This document shows, in pieces, positions 1-16,901 of a DNA stretch of 64,000 nucleotides. Source of the stretch: Punica granatum (lineage: Eukaryota > Streptophyta > Magnoliopsida > Myrtales > Lythraceae); assembly GCF_007655135.1 (NCBI RefSeq), contig NC_045131.1, positions 4,154,001 to 4,218,000 of the forward strand, in the 5' to 3' direction. Positions within the stretch are counted from its first letter, which is position 1; every line of letters begins with the position of its first letter. The notes under the pieces are model-generated. The model did not search any database. It worked only from the letters and a program-made list of their open reading frames with translations, and was not told the origin of the DNA. Position numbers and translations under genes: made by a program.

Positions 1-449
1 TTGGTGATCCCAAATTATTGGTCTGACCCGACCATTGGAGATCGTAGAATCCATTTCATTCTAGAAAACATTATGACGTATTATCTTTTTCTTCCTTTTA
101 TATTATGCTATAAAATGATTGGAGTGTCATATAATATTTTCATTCACCTATATAATTCTCCACCTTTTAAAATGTTTTATTAAAAAAGAAAAAAATGGAT
201 TATATCTCACAACAAGACATAACATGCCCAAAACTTATTCAGCAAAAAAAAAAAAAGGCCCAAAACTTGGTAGAATGATTGGCAGGTTACAGACAATATC
301 ACTTTTGTGTATTATATAGTTTAAGACTAAGAGGATAATGAGAAAGTATATTAATTTCATTATTTCATATGATTGAACTTATTCATTTTTATTTTATTTA
401 TTTTGTTTTTTTTAATTATAAAGGAGATGCATAAACTTATTTTATTTTA
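1..449. other. AT-rich flank without a gene
   Basis: Low-complexity AT-rich DNA. I see no continuation of the truncated ABCG gene whose stop lies at 450-452: none of the last four transmembrane segments or the conserved C-terminal motif can be read on the minus strand here. Confidence 0.6.
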
Positions 450-2027
450 TTACCTTTCTTGGAGGAAGACGGGGATGGCCTCGGCGCAGGTGTAGAAGGT
501 GGTGGACATGGCGAAGGCGAAGAAACCAAGCCGCTCCTGCACCCCCTTGGGTGAGTCGTCGAGGTCCCGGAATATCGTGGCGAGTATGATCCCTGTCACC
601 AGCACCGCTCCGAACCTTATCCCGAACAGTTCCGGCATCCTCCTAGAGTTCGTTAGCGACCTTCTTGATATCACCATCATCTCCACCCAGAACGGGTTCG
701 CGTATGTTGGCACCGACAATGCCGAAGTTGAAAGGCCGCCCGAGTCCCCAATGCCAGTGGTGGCTCCTGATACGAGCTTCCCCTTCGCCACGCTCGCACT
801 TATCGCATCCTTCAGCGACAGCTTCGTGGATGCTCCATTGTCGTTGCTGTTGTTATTGCTATTGTTTACGGTCTGCCATGACTTGTTGAACTCGACGAGG
901 GTCTTGGTGCCTCCAGGAATCTCCTCAAGCTCCCTGATCAGGTCGAGGGCAAACTCGGTCTTGTTCTCGTTCTCAGGGATTGGGTGCCCGAACTCAGCAA
1001 AGAACTGGGGCAGCCCTGTAGGAGGACCGCCGTACACGGTCTGCCCGTGCGACAGGAAGATCAGGCGGTCGAGCAGGCCCAGGATGCGGTAGCTCGGCTG
1101 GTGGATAGACATGATCACAATGCTGCCGCTCTTTGCAATGCGCTGGAGAACCTTCACCACCATGAACGCGCTCGTGGAGTCGAGCCCTGAGGTGGGTTCG
1201 TCGAGGAACAGGAGAATTGGGTCGTGTATTATGTCGATTCCAATGGAGACTCGCCTCCTTTCTCCTCCTGAGACTCCCCTGTGGCCCTCATCCCCGATCA
1301 CGGTGTTTGCAGCACTCCGGAGCCCGAGCTGGTCGATCAGGGCCTGGACTCGGGCCCACTTCCTCTGCTTGGAAAGGGACTGAGGGAGCCGGAACTCGGC
1401 CGAAAACATGAGCGTTTCCTCGACTGTCAGCATCGGGAACAGGAGGTCATCCTGCATGACATACGCTGAGATCACCTTCAGCAGCTTCGACTCGAGGACT
1501 TCCCCGTTCAGTGTGATTGACCCGCCCAGGCTCTCCCTGGCAATCCGATCAGCCAGGGCATCAATCAGGGTGGACTTCCCCGACCCGCTCGCCCCGAGCA
1601 CCGCCATGATCTCCCCCTCCCTCGCCTCACCCGACACATCATTCAACAAAATCTTAGTCCTCACCTCCTGAGACTCAAGCGAGCTCTCCCGGCAGAACAG
1701 CGACAGCAGCTCCATTTGCCGGCGGGCTTTCACACTGTAAGTCAAGTTTTTGAAGGCGAGAACAAAGGGAACTGCCGCTGGCACCGAGCCTGAGACAGGA
1801 CTAGGGACCGGGCCTCCATCCATTGTAATATGATGCATAGTCGAGTTGGTTTTGTCGGAGTTGGAATGACCATTTCGGCTTTCTTCGACTCTCATCAACA
1901 GATCGGCTAATGAAGGAGAGCCATTGGGCTTAGACTTTTGAGGGTGCTCCATCAGCTCGAGGCTCTGGTTTGAAGTGAAGAGCGGGAGGTTGTCGCTAGA
2001 GCTCGGTCTCGGTTTGGCCGACAACAT
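450..2027 (-). pseudogene. 3'-truncated ABCG half-transporter gene (tandem copy)
   Basis: It starts at ATG 2027-2025 and encodes 525 residues. The order is a variable N-terminus, an ABC domain with Walker [10 protein letters not shown] (about 145-153), the VSGGERRR signature and Walker [12 protein letters not shown], then the linker and only transmembrane segments 1-2. It ends right after FLQER with TAA at 452-450. The intact neighbour at 3913-6231 continues at this point for about 190 more residues, covering segments 3-6 and the C-terminus. The ABC domain is nearly the same in both, so they are tandem duplicates of the AtABCG1/2/6/16/20 clade, whose characterised members export suberin or sporopollenin precursors at the plasma membrane. 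The ABC domain keeps every core motif, so decay is recent or the fragment is expressed. Alternatively, the terminal AAAG/GTAATA is a splice donor with the last exons left of the window; the intact copy has no intron there, so I favour truncation. Confidence 0.75.
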
Positions 2028-3680
2028 GGGCGGCCAGTCGAGCTAGCTCCCCCTTGAAGACTGTTGAGAAGGATACTGTGTTTAGTTGAGTGATAATTTT
2101 TAGGGCAAAGTGGGGAGATTTAATAGTAAGGGGGGGAGTGCCAAAGTTGACTTGTTTTATGCATAAATTTGGTTATGATATGGTATGGTGATTGGAAGTA
2201 TCCAACCGGAAAGGCTTATGGTAGGTGAGAAAGTTGCAGCTTCCTCACTAACTTGCACTATACAGTGCCTTGTGCTTTAAGGCTTCAATGGCTTGTCTAT
2301 TTGATGCATAACAACTATTTCATCCTCTTATAGGAGCTGCCCGTGAGAAGTTGATTTTCACGGACAGAGTATGGTATTCGTAGGAGTTTGTGTCTCGATG
2401 TATCTATATATCGACCATCAGTCTTCAAGTTTTATGCTTAATGTACACCAGCACTGGTCGATAGCTACCATCATACCTGGGTCTAGCTACCAGACTGTAG
2501 CCACGATATGAAGTTTCGCCGAAACAGTTTGTTTGGAAAGAGTGACATCGAGAAACTTCTGTCTATTTCACGGCAATATCATAGACTCTCTTCTTCCGGT
2601 TCAGTCAGTCCACACCAGGTCTCATCGTTTTAGCTTATGGATTTCATGAAGTGTGGAGGTTAATAATGAATAAAATGGACGTTAGTTTAATGGAGTCGCA
2701 TGTGATGAAGCATTGCTAAGAATCACAAGAAACCATTTTTCACACTGATTTTGGTCGACTGTCGAAATCTTAAGTATACCCCATTACACTTCTTTCCTTG
2801 TGCTAACCCCACGTCGTCTTTTATTGGCCCTCAGTAATTTGTAAGCATCAAACAAAACACGATTTAGAGAATGATTAGTCCTTTCTGTTGATGACAACTT
2901 CAAGAACGGAAGAGTATAACAAGCAAACTTCATCAAAGCATTAATCAAATCTTGCTCAATCAATTAATGGAGTGTAAGACCGTATGAGGTTGCGCCGATC
3001 TCAGAATTCTCGATTATACCACGACTAAAGTCTAAATTACGAATGTACTGATGAGGTGAGATATATATGACACTGTAAATCAGATTTATTTAAAGGTTAT
3101 CGATTAGAGGAAGATTACAAATCAGAGGGGTCAGCTACGCCTCCTAATATGATGTCTGCACGCCTTCACTGCACTACACGAAAACCCCAAGTTGACTTAA
3201 TTAATATACAATTCGAACACATCAGATGAAATGTTGATGACAATGCGGAAGAGGAATTCGTGTTAGGTGTGTGGGTCTTACCTGCTCATGGGATATAGTT
3301 CATCCTCTGTGGACTAACGTTTAATTTAAATAGTTCAATTAACTAAACAACACAAGAATATATACGTACATGTAAGAATGAAATATCGACCGTTAAAGTA
3401 GACCATCGTGGATGGATCATTATTCTGGTACAACGCGTTCATGGGTGCTTATGTCTTGTATTCTTATCAATAAATTAAACAATTGCTTCTATGGAGGGTC
3501 TGTTCATGACGTTTCGATTGGAACCAAGTCCAGATGCTGAGCAAGCCAATCCGAGATGGACAATCGGTAAACGAATAAATCATGCCATCAATAATTGTTT
3601 CTGTTAATGGAAAAGCTAGAAAAAATTAACTACGCTCCCTTGGTTTCTTCTTGCACGCCGAGAAGGCTAGCTAAGAATAA
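2028..3680. other. Intergenic, between tandem ABCG copies
   Basis: Holds the upstream region of the truncated ABCG copy and the downstream region of the intact copy. No open frame with recognisable protein similarity and no clear repeat. I do not see a good TATA box within 100 bases of the truncated copy's ATG. Confidence 0.5.
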
Positions 3681-3689
3681 ACTAGTTTA

Positions 3690-3890
3690 CCAACGTGGGT
3701 TGTTTCCGCTTAAGCAAGGTCTCGGTTCGAGTCCTCGTTAAATGTAGAAAATTCACGTTGGAAGAGTTTTACCCCTTAATGACCGGTTCACACCGGAAAC
3801 CGTATAATTGTTATGCGAAAGCTGAACTGCACCTCACGGCTGGTTTTCCGGTACACCGGGGGTTTTGGGGCCCATGTATACCTCTGTAGT
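3690..3890 (+). mobile_element. tRNA-related SINE remnant (Au-like)
   Basis: Carries a perfect Pol III B box GGTTCGAGTCC at 3724-3734, preceded by a CTTAAGCAAGGTCTC stretch and followed by GTTGGAAGAGTTTTACCCC and a CACCGGGGGTTTTGGGG tail. This order resembles Au-type plant SINEs as I remember them. The A box is degenerate, there is no A or T tail, and I could not define a target-site duplication, so it is probably an old or partial copy. It ends about 20 bases downstream of the ABCG stop at 3913 and may lie in that gene's 3' UTR. Confidence 0.45.
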
Positions 3891-3912
3891 TCGGTGACTC
3901 TATCGCCAACGT

Positions 3913-6231
3913 TCACCTCCTCTTGTTCTTGCTGCCGAGCAGTAGAGTGAAGTAGAAGAGGACCCTGAAGAAGAAGCCCCAAACCACGGTGATCCATAGG
4001 GCACTCCACTTGGTGAGGTCAGTGATCCCTTGCATCCTCAGGATGTCTGCTCCGGTGGTCACGCAGGTCGACCCCGTTATGTTCATCCCCATGGTACGGC
4101 CCATGTTCTCCAGCAGCTTCAGCTTTAGAGACGTCGAGACAGCCCCTAGCGGCGTGTTGTCAAACATCTGCACTCCCCTCACGAAGCACTTTTCAGTGCC
4201 TCCAAACTCGCCCTGTCACATTACAAATAGGTAAAGATATGCACCGATCGTTATGTGCTTAGCTCACGATGGACATGATTCAATGCAGATTTTGTGCGGA
4301 ATATAAATACCGACCTGTAAAATGCTGTCGTACGGATATTTCACCAGGGAGATGTAATGGAACCAAATCCAGTAGGGAGGGATCCGGTCCCGGGTGATGA
4401 AGAACCCACTGAACAATACCAAGTAGGCTAATATGGCAATGACGATGGTGAATCCAAGCACGACGTGCGACACAATGCCCGACAAGAACGTGACGAATGA
4501 GCTGCCTGCCCAGAATGCTGCCATGACTGCATAAAAGAAGAAGACGAACCCTGAGAACCCGCCCTCGAGCCCCACTAGCCAGAAGGTCACTGAGACGAAT
4601 GCGAAGGAGAGAACGACTAGTGGGGGGAGGGAGATGATCGAGTGGGCAAGCACATATGAGGACCGCCGGTAGGCGTTGTAGGCTGTCTCCCGCATGAATA
4701 TGTAGCGGTCCTGGAGGAAGTTTGGCATGGCCTCGGCACAGATATAGAAGGTTGTGGACATGGCGAGTGCCAGGAACCCGATCCGCTCCTGGACCCCTCG
4801 GGGCGAGTCGTCCAGGTTCCGAAATATTGTGGCGAATATGATCGCCGTAACCAGCACTGCACCAAATCTAGTCCCAAATAGCTCAGGCATTCTCCTCGAG
4901 TTTGTCAGGGACCGTCTTGAGATCACGAGCATCTCCATCCAGAGGGGGTTCGCGAATGTTGGGACCGAGGAAGATAGATTGGGATCGCCTGTTGTGGCTC
5001 CAGAGACGAGCTTGCCTTTTGCGATGCTGGCACTAATCGCATCCCTGAGTGAGAGTTTCGGCATTCCTCTACGAGCATGGACCCTGTTCTTCCCTTGGAT
5101 AAGGTTTCTGCTTCTCTGCCATGACTTGTTGAATTCCACCAGACTCTTTGTTCCTCCCGAAGTTTCTTCAAGTTCTCGAATCAAATCAAGCGCGAACTCC
5201 GTCTTGTTCTCATTTTCCGGGATAGGATGCCCGAACTCAGCAAAGAAACGGGGCAGGCTTGCTGGAGACCCATTGTACACAGTCTGCCCGCGCGAGAGGA
5301 AGATCATTCGGTCAAGCAAGCTGAGGATTCGGTAACTTGGCTGATGGATCGACATTATCACAATGCTTCCACTCTGTGCGATGCGTTGGAGTACTTTTAC
5401 CACCATGAAGGCGCTCGTAGAATCGAGCCCTGAGGTAGGTTCATCGAGGAACAGAATGATCGGGTCGTGGATTATGTCAGTACCAATAGAAACTCGCCTC
5501 CTCTCACCTCCGGAGACTCCTCGATGGCCCTCGTCTCCAATTACGGTGTTTGCTGCATTTCTCAGCCCAAGCTGGTCTATCAGGGCTTGGACACGAGCCC
5601 GCTTCCTCCGTTTCGAGAGTGACCTGGGTAGCCGAAACTCTGCAGAGAACATGAGGGTCTCCTCGACCGTTAGCATCGGGTAGAGAAGATCGTCTTGCAT
5701 TACGTAGGCAGAGATCACCTTCAACAGCCTCGACTCGAGGACTTCCCCGTTAAGGGTGATGGAACCGCCAAGGCTCTCCTTGGCAATGCGATTGGCGAGC
5801 GCATCTATGAGGGTGGACTTCCCCGAGCCGCTAGCCCCGAGCACCGCCATGATCTCTCCTTCCCTGGCTTCCCCCGATATGTCATTCAGCAGAACCTTAG
5901 TCCTCAATTCCGAGGACTTTTTCCGATGGAACAGTGATGGAACCGCCATCTTCGGGCGGATCCTGACACTGTATCTCAGATTGTGGAAGGAAAGAACAAA
6001 GGGAGATGCGGTGGGGAAGGAAGTTGAGGCAGGATTTTGCCAACAAGCCGGGGCAATGTTCCTGGAGTTCGATTCATCGCGGCCATCTTCGACCCACTTA
6101 AGTAGGTCAGCGAGGGTCGAAGAGCCATTAGACCTGGAGTTTCTTGAGTATTGCTGGAGTTCAATTCTCTGGTTGAAGTCGAAGAGAGGGAGACTGTCAC
6201 TGGAAGTGGGTCTCGGTTTAGCCGACGCCAT
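3913..6231 (-). CDS. ABC transporter G family half-transporter, intact
   Basis: Two coding exons: 6231-4315 (639 codons, ATG 6231-6229) and 4212-3913 (99 codons plus TGA), separated by a 102-base GT-AG intron. The product is 738 residues. The ABC domain carries Walker [10 protein letters not shown] (132-140), signature VSGGERRR (239-246) and Walker B IILFLDEP (258-265). Six transmembrane segments follow, with the [21 protein letters not shown] motif region before the intron. Exon 2 supplies [16 protein letters not shown], the last membrane helix and the C-terminal GSKNKRR typical of the AtABCG1/2/6/16/20 clade. Proteins of this clade dimerise and export lipid precursors of suberin or pollen wall from the plasma membrane. 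If the intron is retained, the frame runs to TGA 4264 and gives 655 residues lacking the last loop and helix. The exact orthologue cannot be fixed. Confidence 0.93.
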
Positions 6232-6300
6232 GAGCAGCGTGCGGCTGTTCCCGAGGGAAGGTCTTTTTGAGTATGTTATTCCTCCTTTGGGGCCAAGCTC

Positions 6301-6306
6301 TTTATA
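6301..6306 (-). promoter_or_regulatory. TATA box of the intact ABCG gene
   Basis: TATAAA on the minus strand, about 70 bases upstream of ATG 6231, in the context CCTATAAAGAG. The spacing predicts a leader of roughly 40 nucleotides. Confidence 0.55.
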
Positions 6307-7127
6307 GGAAGATTACTTCTCCATTTCCTTGCTTGGATTGTGTAATATGGCTTTCGGTTTGGTGATTGTAAGCTTATCTAACCGAAGAGTTATTCACAAG
6401 TAGGTGAGAAAATTTGCAGGAAGCTCTCTAGAAGACACACCGCCAGAATTTCTATGACATTCTCTATTTGGTTAAACTAAGCCAGAAACATGTTTCCTTC
6501 GATGCATAATCTTTTGTTCTGATATATGACGAAATCGAACATAAAACGCGACATACAGCTGCATTGAGCATGATAGTTCCACTGCGTTCTCCTCCTGTAC
6601 TGTGATTTGAATTGAAATCCCAAGATGGGGTCGCTAGAACAGGGAAAAAAATTCTTCATGGTACTGTTAGGTGCAGATGTAGTTACATCCGATATCCAGG
6701 GAGGTACATCCGCCATGGACTAAATTGCATGTTTTCCTTTCCAGTAAGTAAACTTATATTGCAAGTTACTACAAGGAAGCAGGTACAGTGCCAATAAATT
6801 GAAAGTCAGGACATTACATTGTTTATAGTCAGTGCTAATTGCCCTTAGGAATTTAGAGGAGTTCCAGAATTGAGAAAGCGCCCTACAGAATTCATCCCTC
6901 CCGCAAAAAGCTAAAGTACTAGTGTGGAACTTCAGGAACAGAAGGTTCTGATTAGTTAAGGGTTCACTGATATTATTCATAACTGATGGTTCTACGAGTT
7001 ACAAGGTCTGAGGCCTGGTCATTCCTCGACACATCCAACGAAAAGAGTCGAAGATTACTGATAGGACCACGAACAGCAGGCAGCATCCCAGCGATCTGCA
7101 GGTGAACTTAGGAGGGCAAGAGCAGTC
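6307..7127. other. Intergenic, ABCG promoter side and Ca2+-ATPase 3' side
   Basis: No protein-coding signal on either strand. The right part is presumably the 3' UTR of the Ca2+-ATPase gene, whose stop is at 7130-7128. No repeat recognised. Confidence 0.5.
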
Positions 7128-12087
<4,960 letters not shown>

Positions 12088-12296
12088 CTAGATCCAATGT
12101 CGGATCAGAATCAACCCCAGCTGCCGAAACCGACACCTTGGAAGCCAATTCAGATCAAATCATGAGATGGGTAAGGCAAAGAACTCGGAAGCAGCTCCGG
12201 AATTGGAAGTAAAGACGGAAAATTTGAGGTTTCAGTGGAAGGAAACTTGAGGGTTTGGTTCTCTAGAAAGCGCCGGAAGAAAAGTCAGAGAGACAC

Positions 12297-12425
12297 AGAG
12301 AGAGAGAGAGAGAGAGAAGGAAGTGAAATTATCCACTCAATCGAAACTGCCACCGAGAAGATTTGGGCTTCTCCCCACGGAATTCAGTACCACTGCTCCG
12401 TACTCTCTCTCTCTCTCTCTCTCTT
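12297..12425. repeat. GA/CT microsatellites in the Ca2+-ATPase leader
   Basis: An AG repeat (12297-12316) and a CT repeat (about 12402-12424) lie 210-340 bases upstream of the ATPase ATG, most likely in its 5' UTR or core promoter. On the transcribed (minus) strand these are pyrimidine and GA tracts, common in plant leaders and promoters. Confidence 0.6.
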
Positions 12426-12480
12426 CTCTGCTCTCTCTTGTTTCTCTCTCCTCTGTGCGCCATTAACAATGGAGATCGAC

Positions 12481-15400
12481 TAATTAAGAATTGATTAACG
12501 ATCGGGACGAAGACGAAGATCAAGATGTCAGATGGCCCCTGTAATCTGCGGTAGGGTCCTTTTGATCCCTAAAATACTTTACTTTAACTTTTAAGTCATT
12601 TTAGTCTCTAAGTCATAAGTTCACATGTTATTTAACTGTTGTAGAGGAAAGCCAAGAACATCTCATAGCGTGGTCGAGTAGGAGTTCGATGAATACTTGA
12701 TCTATTGACGGATTAGCACATGCTTTTCACTATGATTGATCATAAAGTATCACATATTAGTTCTTATACGTAAAACTAGGGTAATATGTATTATAACAAG
12801 TATGTCTGTTCGAGAGTGGCATGTTATACACTAGCGATGTTATTTTACCATTATTTTACATACTAATATGTTATCCTGATACAAATGACTGCTCGGGGCT
12901 AGACTGAGTGGTCCAAGATAGAGCATAATGTAATGACAATTCGGAACAAAAAAAAAATAGTATCGTCGCTACATCGCTCGAGTCTCCAAAATACAAGGAT
13001 TAGTTTGAAAATGGAGTTAACTAACTTAATTTTATTTATTTTTCCTTCAATTCAATAACATAATCATTATATTTTTTATTCAATTTAATAATAAATTCTC
13101 TCACAAATTTTTTTTATATATCATTACAATTAATTTTTTAATATTAAATTCCAACTATTCATTAAATTTTTCTTTCTTACTTTTTTATCTTCTTTTTCAA
13201 TTTTAATAATAAATTATCCCGACTATTTTTATTTTTATCTCATAAAATCAAAGTAAATGAAACTTCTCTCCGTTACTAAACATAATATAACTTAATAATA
13301 ATTAATTAAGCAAGTTAAACTAAAGAGGCGAAGAGAGCTTTCTGGGCAGCATCCTTCGGCATTAATTTTTTCGCTGGGAAAGTATTTTGTAATAATTTAA
13401 TAAAGCGGAGTGAGTCTTTGAATGCTTTCCAACGGGACATGTCAGATCTGTGGGGCACGTGGCGGACCTCAATTGGGCAAAGAGCGACCCTGGCCTTTTT
13501 TGCTGTAGGTGAGATGTCGTTTTGTGGGGGCCGTGGTTCCTTCTTCCTCTCGCGCTGCTGACGTGCTCCGCTGGCGAAAGTAGATTAGCCAATTGTTTAT
13601 GTTTTGTTTAACTATATCAAATTCAACTCTACCCTTCCCTAATTTTAACAATGTAATAATTATTATTTTATCTTTCATCCTTTAATAATACTTTTTTACT
13701 CATTCTTTTTATTAATTATTTTTAAAATTAAATTTTAATAATAAATTATTCATCTATTTTCAAATATATATATATATATATATATTCTCATATATCAATA
13801 TTTTTATTAATACTTACGGTTATTATATAAAATCAAGTTAAGTTGGATTACTTATTCAACTCGAAAATCAAACACAAGTTTATTATTTTACATAACCTTT
13901 CAATTTTTACTGTTAATTGTTTATAAATCATTTTCATATATATATATATATCTTGCAATTATCTCTTATTTATTTATTTATTTATTTAGAGGTAAGAGTG
14001 GGATTTAAGAATATACTTGAGAATCAATATCGGACGTCCTCATCAAGATTGTGCTCTCTTGGATAAAGATTTCACATAAAAAAATAAAAACTTCTCGAGT
14101 TAATATTAACTCGTCATTGATCATATATATTATCTGTATATATTATTTTCAAGTTTAAACTTCCTACGCAAGCCCCCTTTCAGTCATTTATCATTCTATG
14201 GAATTATTAGAAAAGATCGGTCAATGCCCACAGACGAGTCCGAAAGAAAAATCAAGTTCTCCTTACCGAATTTTTTTTTTATCGAAAATGACTCGAGTAC
14301 GAGCCGATTCGCACCGATTAATGCAAATGCGAAAGGTGGAAAGGATTTGCCAAAGTAGCATATTATATGGAACGTTGAATCACGTGAAGAATCAATATGA
14401 TGCCCGTATGGTCTATTGGTGGCCCAGACTTCGTGAAAATGGACCATCTACTTGACTTTGGCTGTTTTCATTCGTCAATTGGGTTCCCACACTCTTCTTT
14501 GGGGGTGTCCTCTCGATTCAATCGGATCGTTAGGGAGACCGAATCGGAATCCGCTACTGATGAAGTTTTACGAATATAGAACCGAAGACGCCTTTTGCAA
14601 AAGATAAAAGCAAAGGATGGCCAGTCTGCCTCGACATGAGGCCTTTCGGCAAGGCGTAAAACGCCTCCCAAGATACTTTATTCGACGCATAATCTAAAAT
14701 CTCGTTTGTACATAGCTTTGAATCAGGTTTTGTACATCGTAGTCCTTCCTTCGGGCCAACAACCCGATAATGTGAATGGGAGATAAGAGGAGTACCGGCA
14801 GTACACCTATCGGACGGGCCGGGCCAAATTTTGCCACCCCTATGTACCTCAGCGGGCTGACCAACTGAGTCAGTGTTTGTGTCATTGTAGACTCGTGGCT
14901 CGTCTCGGCTTTGTACTTACCGGACTGGTCCAGATCCTGCCGCTGCTGCCGGGCTCTGGTCCTTGCATGGTTAACATTGTAGTCTGCAGTTTATGTTCAA
15001 GATAGATGGCCCTGTCTCAGGGTCCAAAGAACGAGCGGACCGGAAGTCCTGAAATAATAAACCACGAAAACTTCTTCTTAACATAGCAAAAATGCAATAT
15101 CGCTCTTCGTGTGAAAGTTTACAAACCAGGTTGAAGGCCTGACAGGGAAATATAAGGATTTGCAAACTTTACATATGATCAAATTTCGATAGGGAAAGAT
15201 CGAGCGTTCTCGAATTGAGCATGAACCAGCCCGATCAGGCATAAACAGGCCTCGAAAGCGGCCCAACATGATCCGATGCTAGTGATAAATGGTTTGCTGT
15301 ATATGGCACGTTGAATGGGTTAGACTGGCATTAATGCCATACTTGTCATCTCCCTTGCCAACATGCCAGTCCAAAAGAAAGTCGAACTTTTTGACCCAAC

Positions 15401-15791
15401 AGAATATGAAGGGAAAAAAGAAAAAAGAAAAAAAGAAGAAGAGAGAGGAGTCAAATTCCACGTTATATGGACAGATCTGGTAACAATCAATCAAGAAATT
15501 AAAACAGATCTGGGAATTATTTAATCACACGAAAATTCCAGAATAAAATTTGGTGCGTATCATTAACCCCACCAAGGGATCATTGCCCATACATAGTGCA
15601 TAATTCCACTATACATATATATATACATCTATACATACATATATGTTCATTGTTAATGATGCTGAATCATTGTCTGTCCATTCCACACAAAACATCATAG
15701 CTCTCCGCAAAAAAAAAAAAAATGAATAAATAAATAATTTCCAATTTATCTTTGCTTCCAATCGAAGCTTTTTTCTTCATATTGCTCTCTC
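12481..15791. other. AT-rich intergenic region
   Basis: About 3.3 kb without a credible gene. It includes low-complexity AT tracts (13010-13320, 13690-14160), a (TA)n run near 13768-13785, a MITE-like element (13594-13880) and a more GC-balanced stretch (14600-15280) in which no frame resembles a known protein. Confidence 0.5.
13594..13880. mobile_element. AT-rich MITE-like element, family A
   Basis: Imperfect terminal inverted repeats: the left end has TTTTGTTTAACTAT then CAAATTCAACTC; the right end, reverse-complemented, reads TTTGATTTTCGAGTTGAATAAG then CCAACTTAACTTG. The interior is pure AT-rich DNA with no coding. The same termini recur near 18119, 51331 and 52931. No target duplication was fixed. 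Confidence 0.35.
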
Positions 15792-15799
15792 TTTATATT
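15792..15799 (+). promoter_or_regulatory. TATA-like box of the small basic protein gene
   Basis: TTTATATT about 65 bases upstream of ATG 15861, followed by a plausible initiation region. Position and context are the only evidence. Confidence 0.35.
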
Positions 15800-15860
15800 C
15801 CAAAAGGGGCAATTAGTTCTCTCCATTGAGAGCTAGCAAGCAAGTTAAGGCCATAGTAGT

Positions 15861-16334
15861 ATGAGCTCGGTCTGCATATCGAACTGCGTGAAGGATGCCC
15901 GAGGAGACCCCCGTGTCCCTGTCCGGGCCACGTATGTAAACCTCTACAAGTGGCCCGAGTCAGATGCGGAGTTCGTGCGGTCCGTGAGCTTCAGGATGAG
16001 CCGGGGCGACAACGGCGCCGGTGCCGATGCAGTGAGGCATGGGCACCCCCGCGTGGTGGACAGCATCTCATGCAGGCAGATGTACCTCCGGAGCTACCCG
16101 TTCAGCAAGGAGGAAGACGTCCCCGAGAGGACCCGATGCTTCGGGAAGCTCAGCGGGGAGAAGAAGAAGAAGAAGGGGAAGAAGGGGGAGGGCGGCGAAC
16201 GGGACCGGAAGTGGAGGTGCATCGAGCTGAAGAGGATGAAGGAGGCGTCATGGAAGGCTCTCTATAGGATCTTCAACAGGTTGCTCTCATGCTCTGCTAG
16301 TGTCGATGTGGCAGATCATTACAAGGATTTCTGA
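15861..16334 (+). CDS. Plant-specific small basic protein, function unknown
   Basis: Single exon, 157 residues, ATG 15861. The N-terminus (MSSVCISNC, VPVRATYVNLYKWPESDAEFVRSV) and the middle block (HPRVVDSISCRQMYLRSYPFS) match, from memory, a conserved family of uncharacterised angiosperm proteins. They are followed by a lysine-rich stretch (GEKKKKKGKKGEGG) and a C-terminal amphipathic part (SWKALYRIFNRLLSCSASVDV). There is no signal peptide and no membrane segment. The Lys-rich stretch plus the Trp/Leu-rich segment after it resembles a calmodulin- or membrane-binding module, but this is only inference. GC content is much higher than in the flanks, as expected for a real exon. Confidence 0.8.
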   Translation: MSSVCISNCVKDARGDPRVPVRATYVNLYKWPESDAEFVRSVSFRMSRGDNGAGADAVRHGHPRVVDSISCRQMYLRSYPFSKEEDVPERTRCFGKLSGEKKKKKGKKGEGGERDRKWRCIELKRMKEASWKALYRIFNRLLSCSASVDVADHYKDF

Positions 16335-16752
16335 GACACAAAACAACACACAGACACACACTTATGTATGTGAAATTTAAGGTTTTAATGTCTCTTATTT
16401 GCAATAATATTTATTATAGATATCATCCTTATTCTCACCCCCCCCCCCCCCAAAAAAAAAAAATATTCATCCTTATTAGGAAAGCAATAATAATAAAAAT
16501 AATACATATTTTAATTAACACCATGTTCCTACATGTTTTCTGCTTTGATATATATATATATATATATATATTCTGTATATTTCATGGATTTCCTTTTGGT
16601 GAAATTTGGAGCGGTCGATAATTAATTCAGATTATCTTTGTTTTTTATTGGTCCAGCTCAATGTGTTCTCAGTAGCTAATCACTGCAATTAAGGTCGGTG
16701 TACCGGTTAATTCCATATGCTGAGGTGAGACCAATTTTAGCCTAACTTTGTT

Positions 16753-16901
16753 TTCTTTGTGATTAATGATCTAGTGGATGAGATTTGAGATCAAATTTAG
16801 AGCATAGGTTCATTCTCGATTAGATATTTCTTTGTGATTAATGACCTAGTGGGTGAGATTTGAGATCAAATTTAGAGCATAGGTTCGTTCTCGATTTAGA
16901 T
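16753..16901. repeat. 75-base direct tandem duplication
   Basis: Two adjacent copies, 16753-16827 and 16828-about 16901, both containing TTCTTTGTGATTAATGA, CTAGTG, GATGAGATTTGAGATC and AGCATAGGTTC with a few substitutions. No gene overlaps it. Confidence 0.75.

Noticed and set aside
499..1092. Long plus-strand open frame across the truncated ABCG gene
   Set aside because: It is the antisense shadow of the GC-rich ABC domain; the plus frame has no family similarity.
4754..6307. Plus-strand open frames opposite the intact ABCG gene
   Set aside because: Shadows of the minus-strand gene, which has all ABC motifs.
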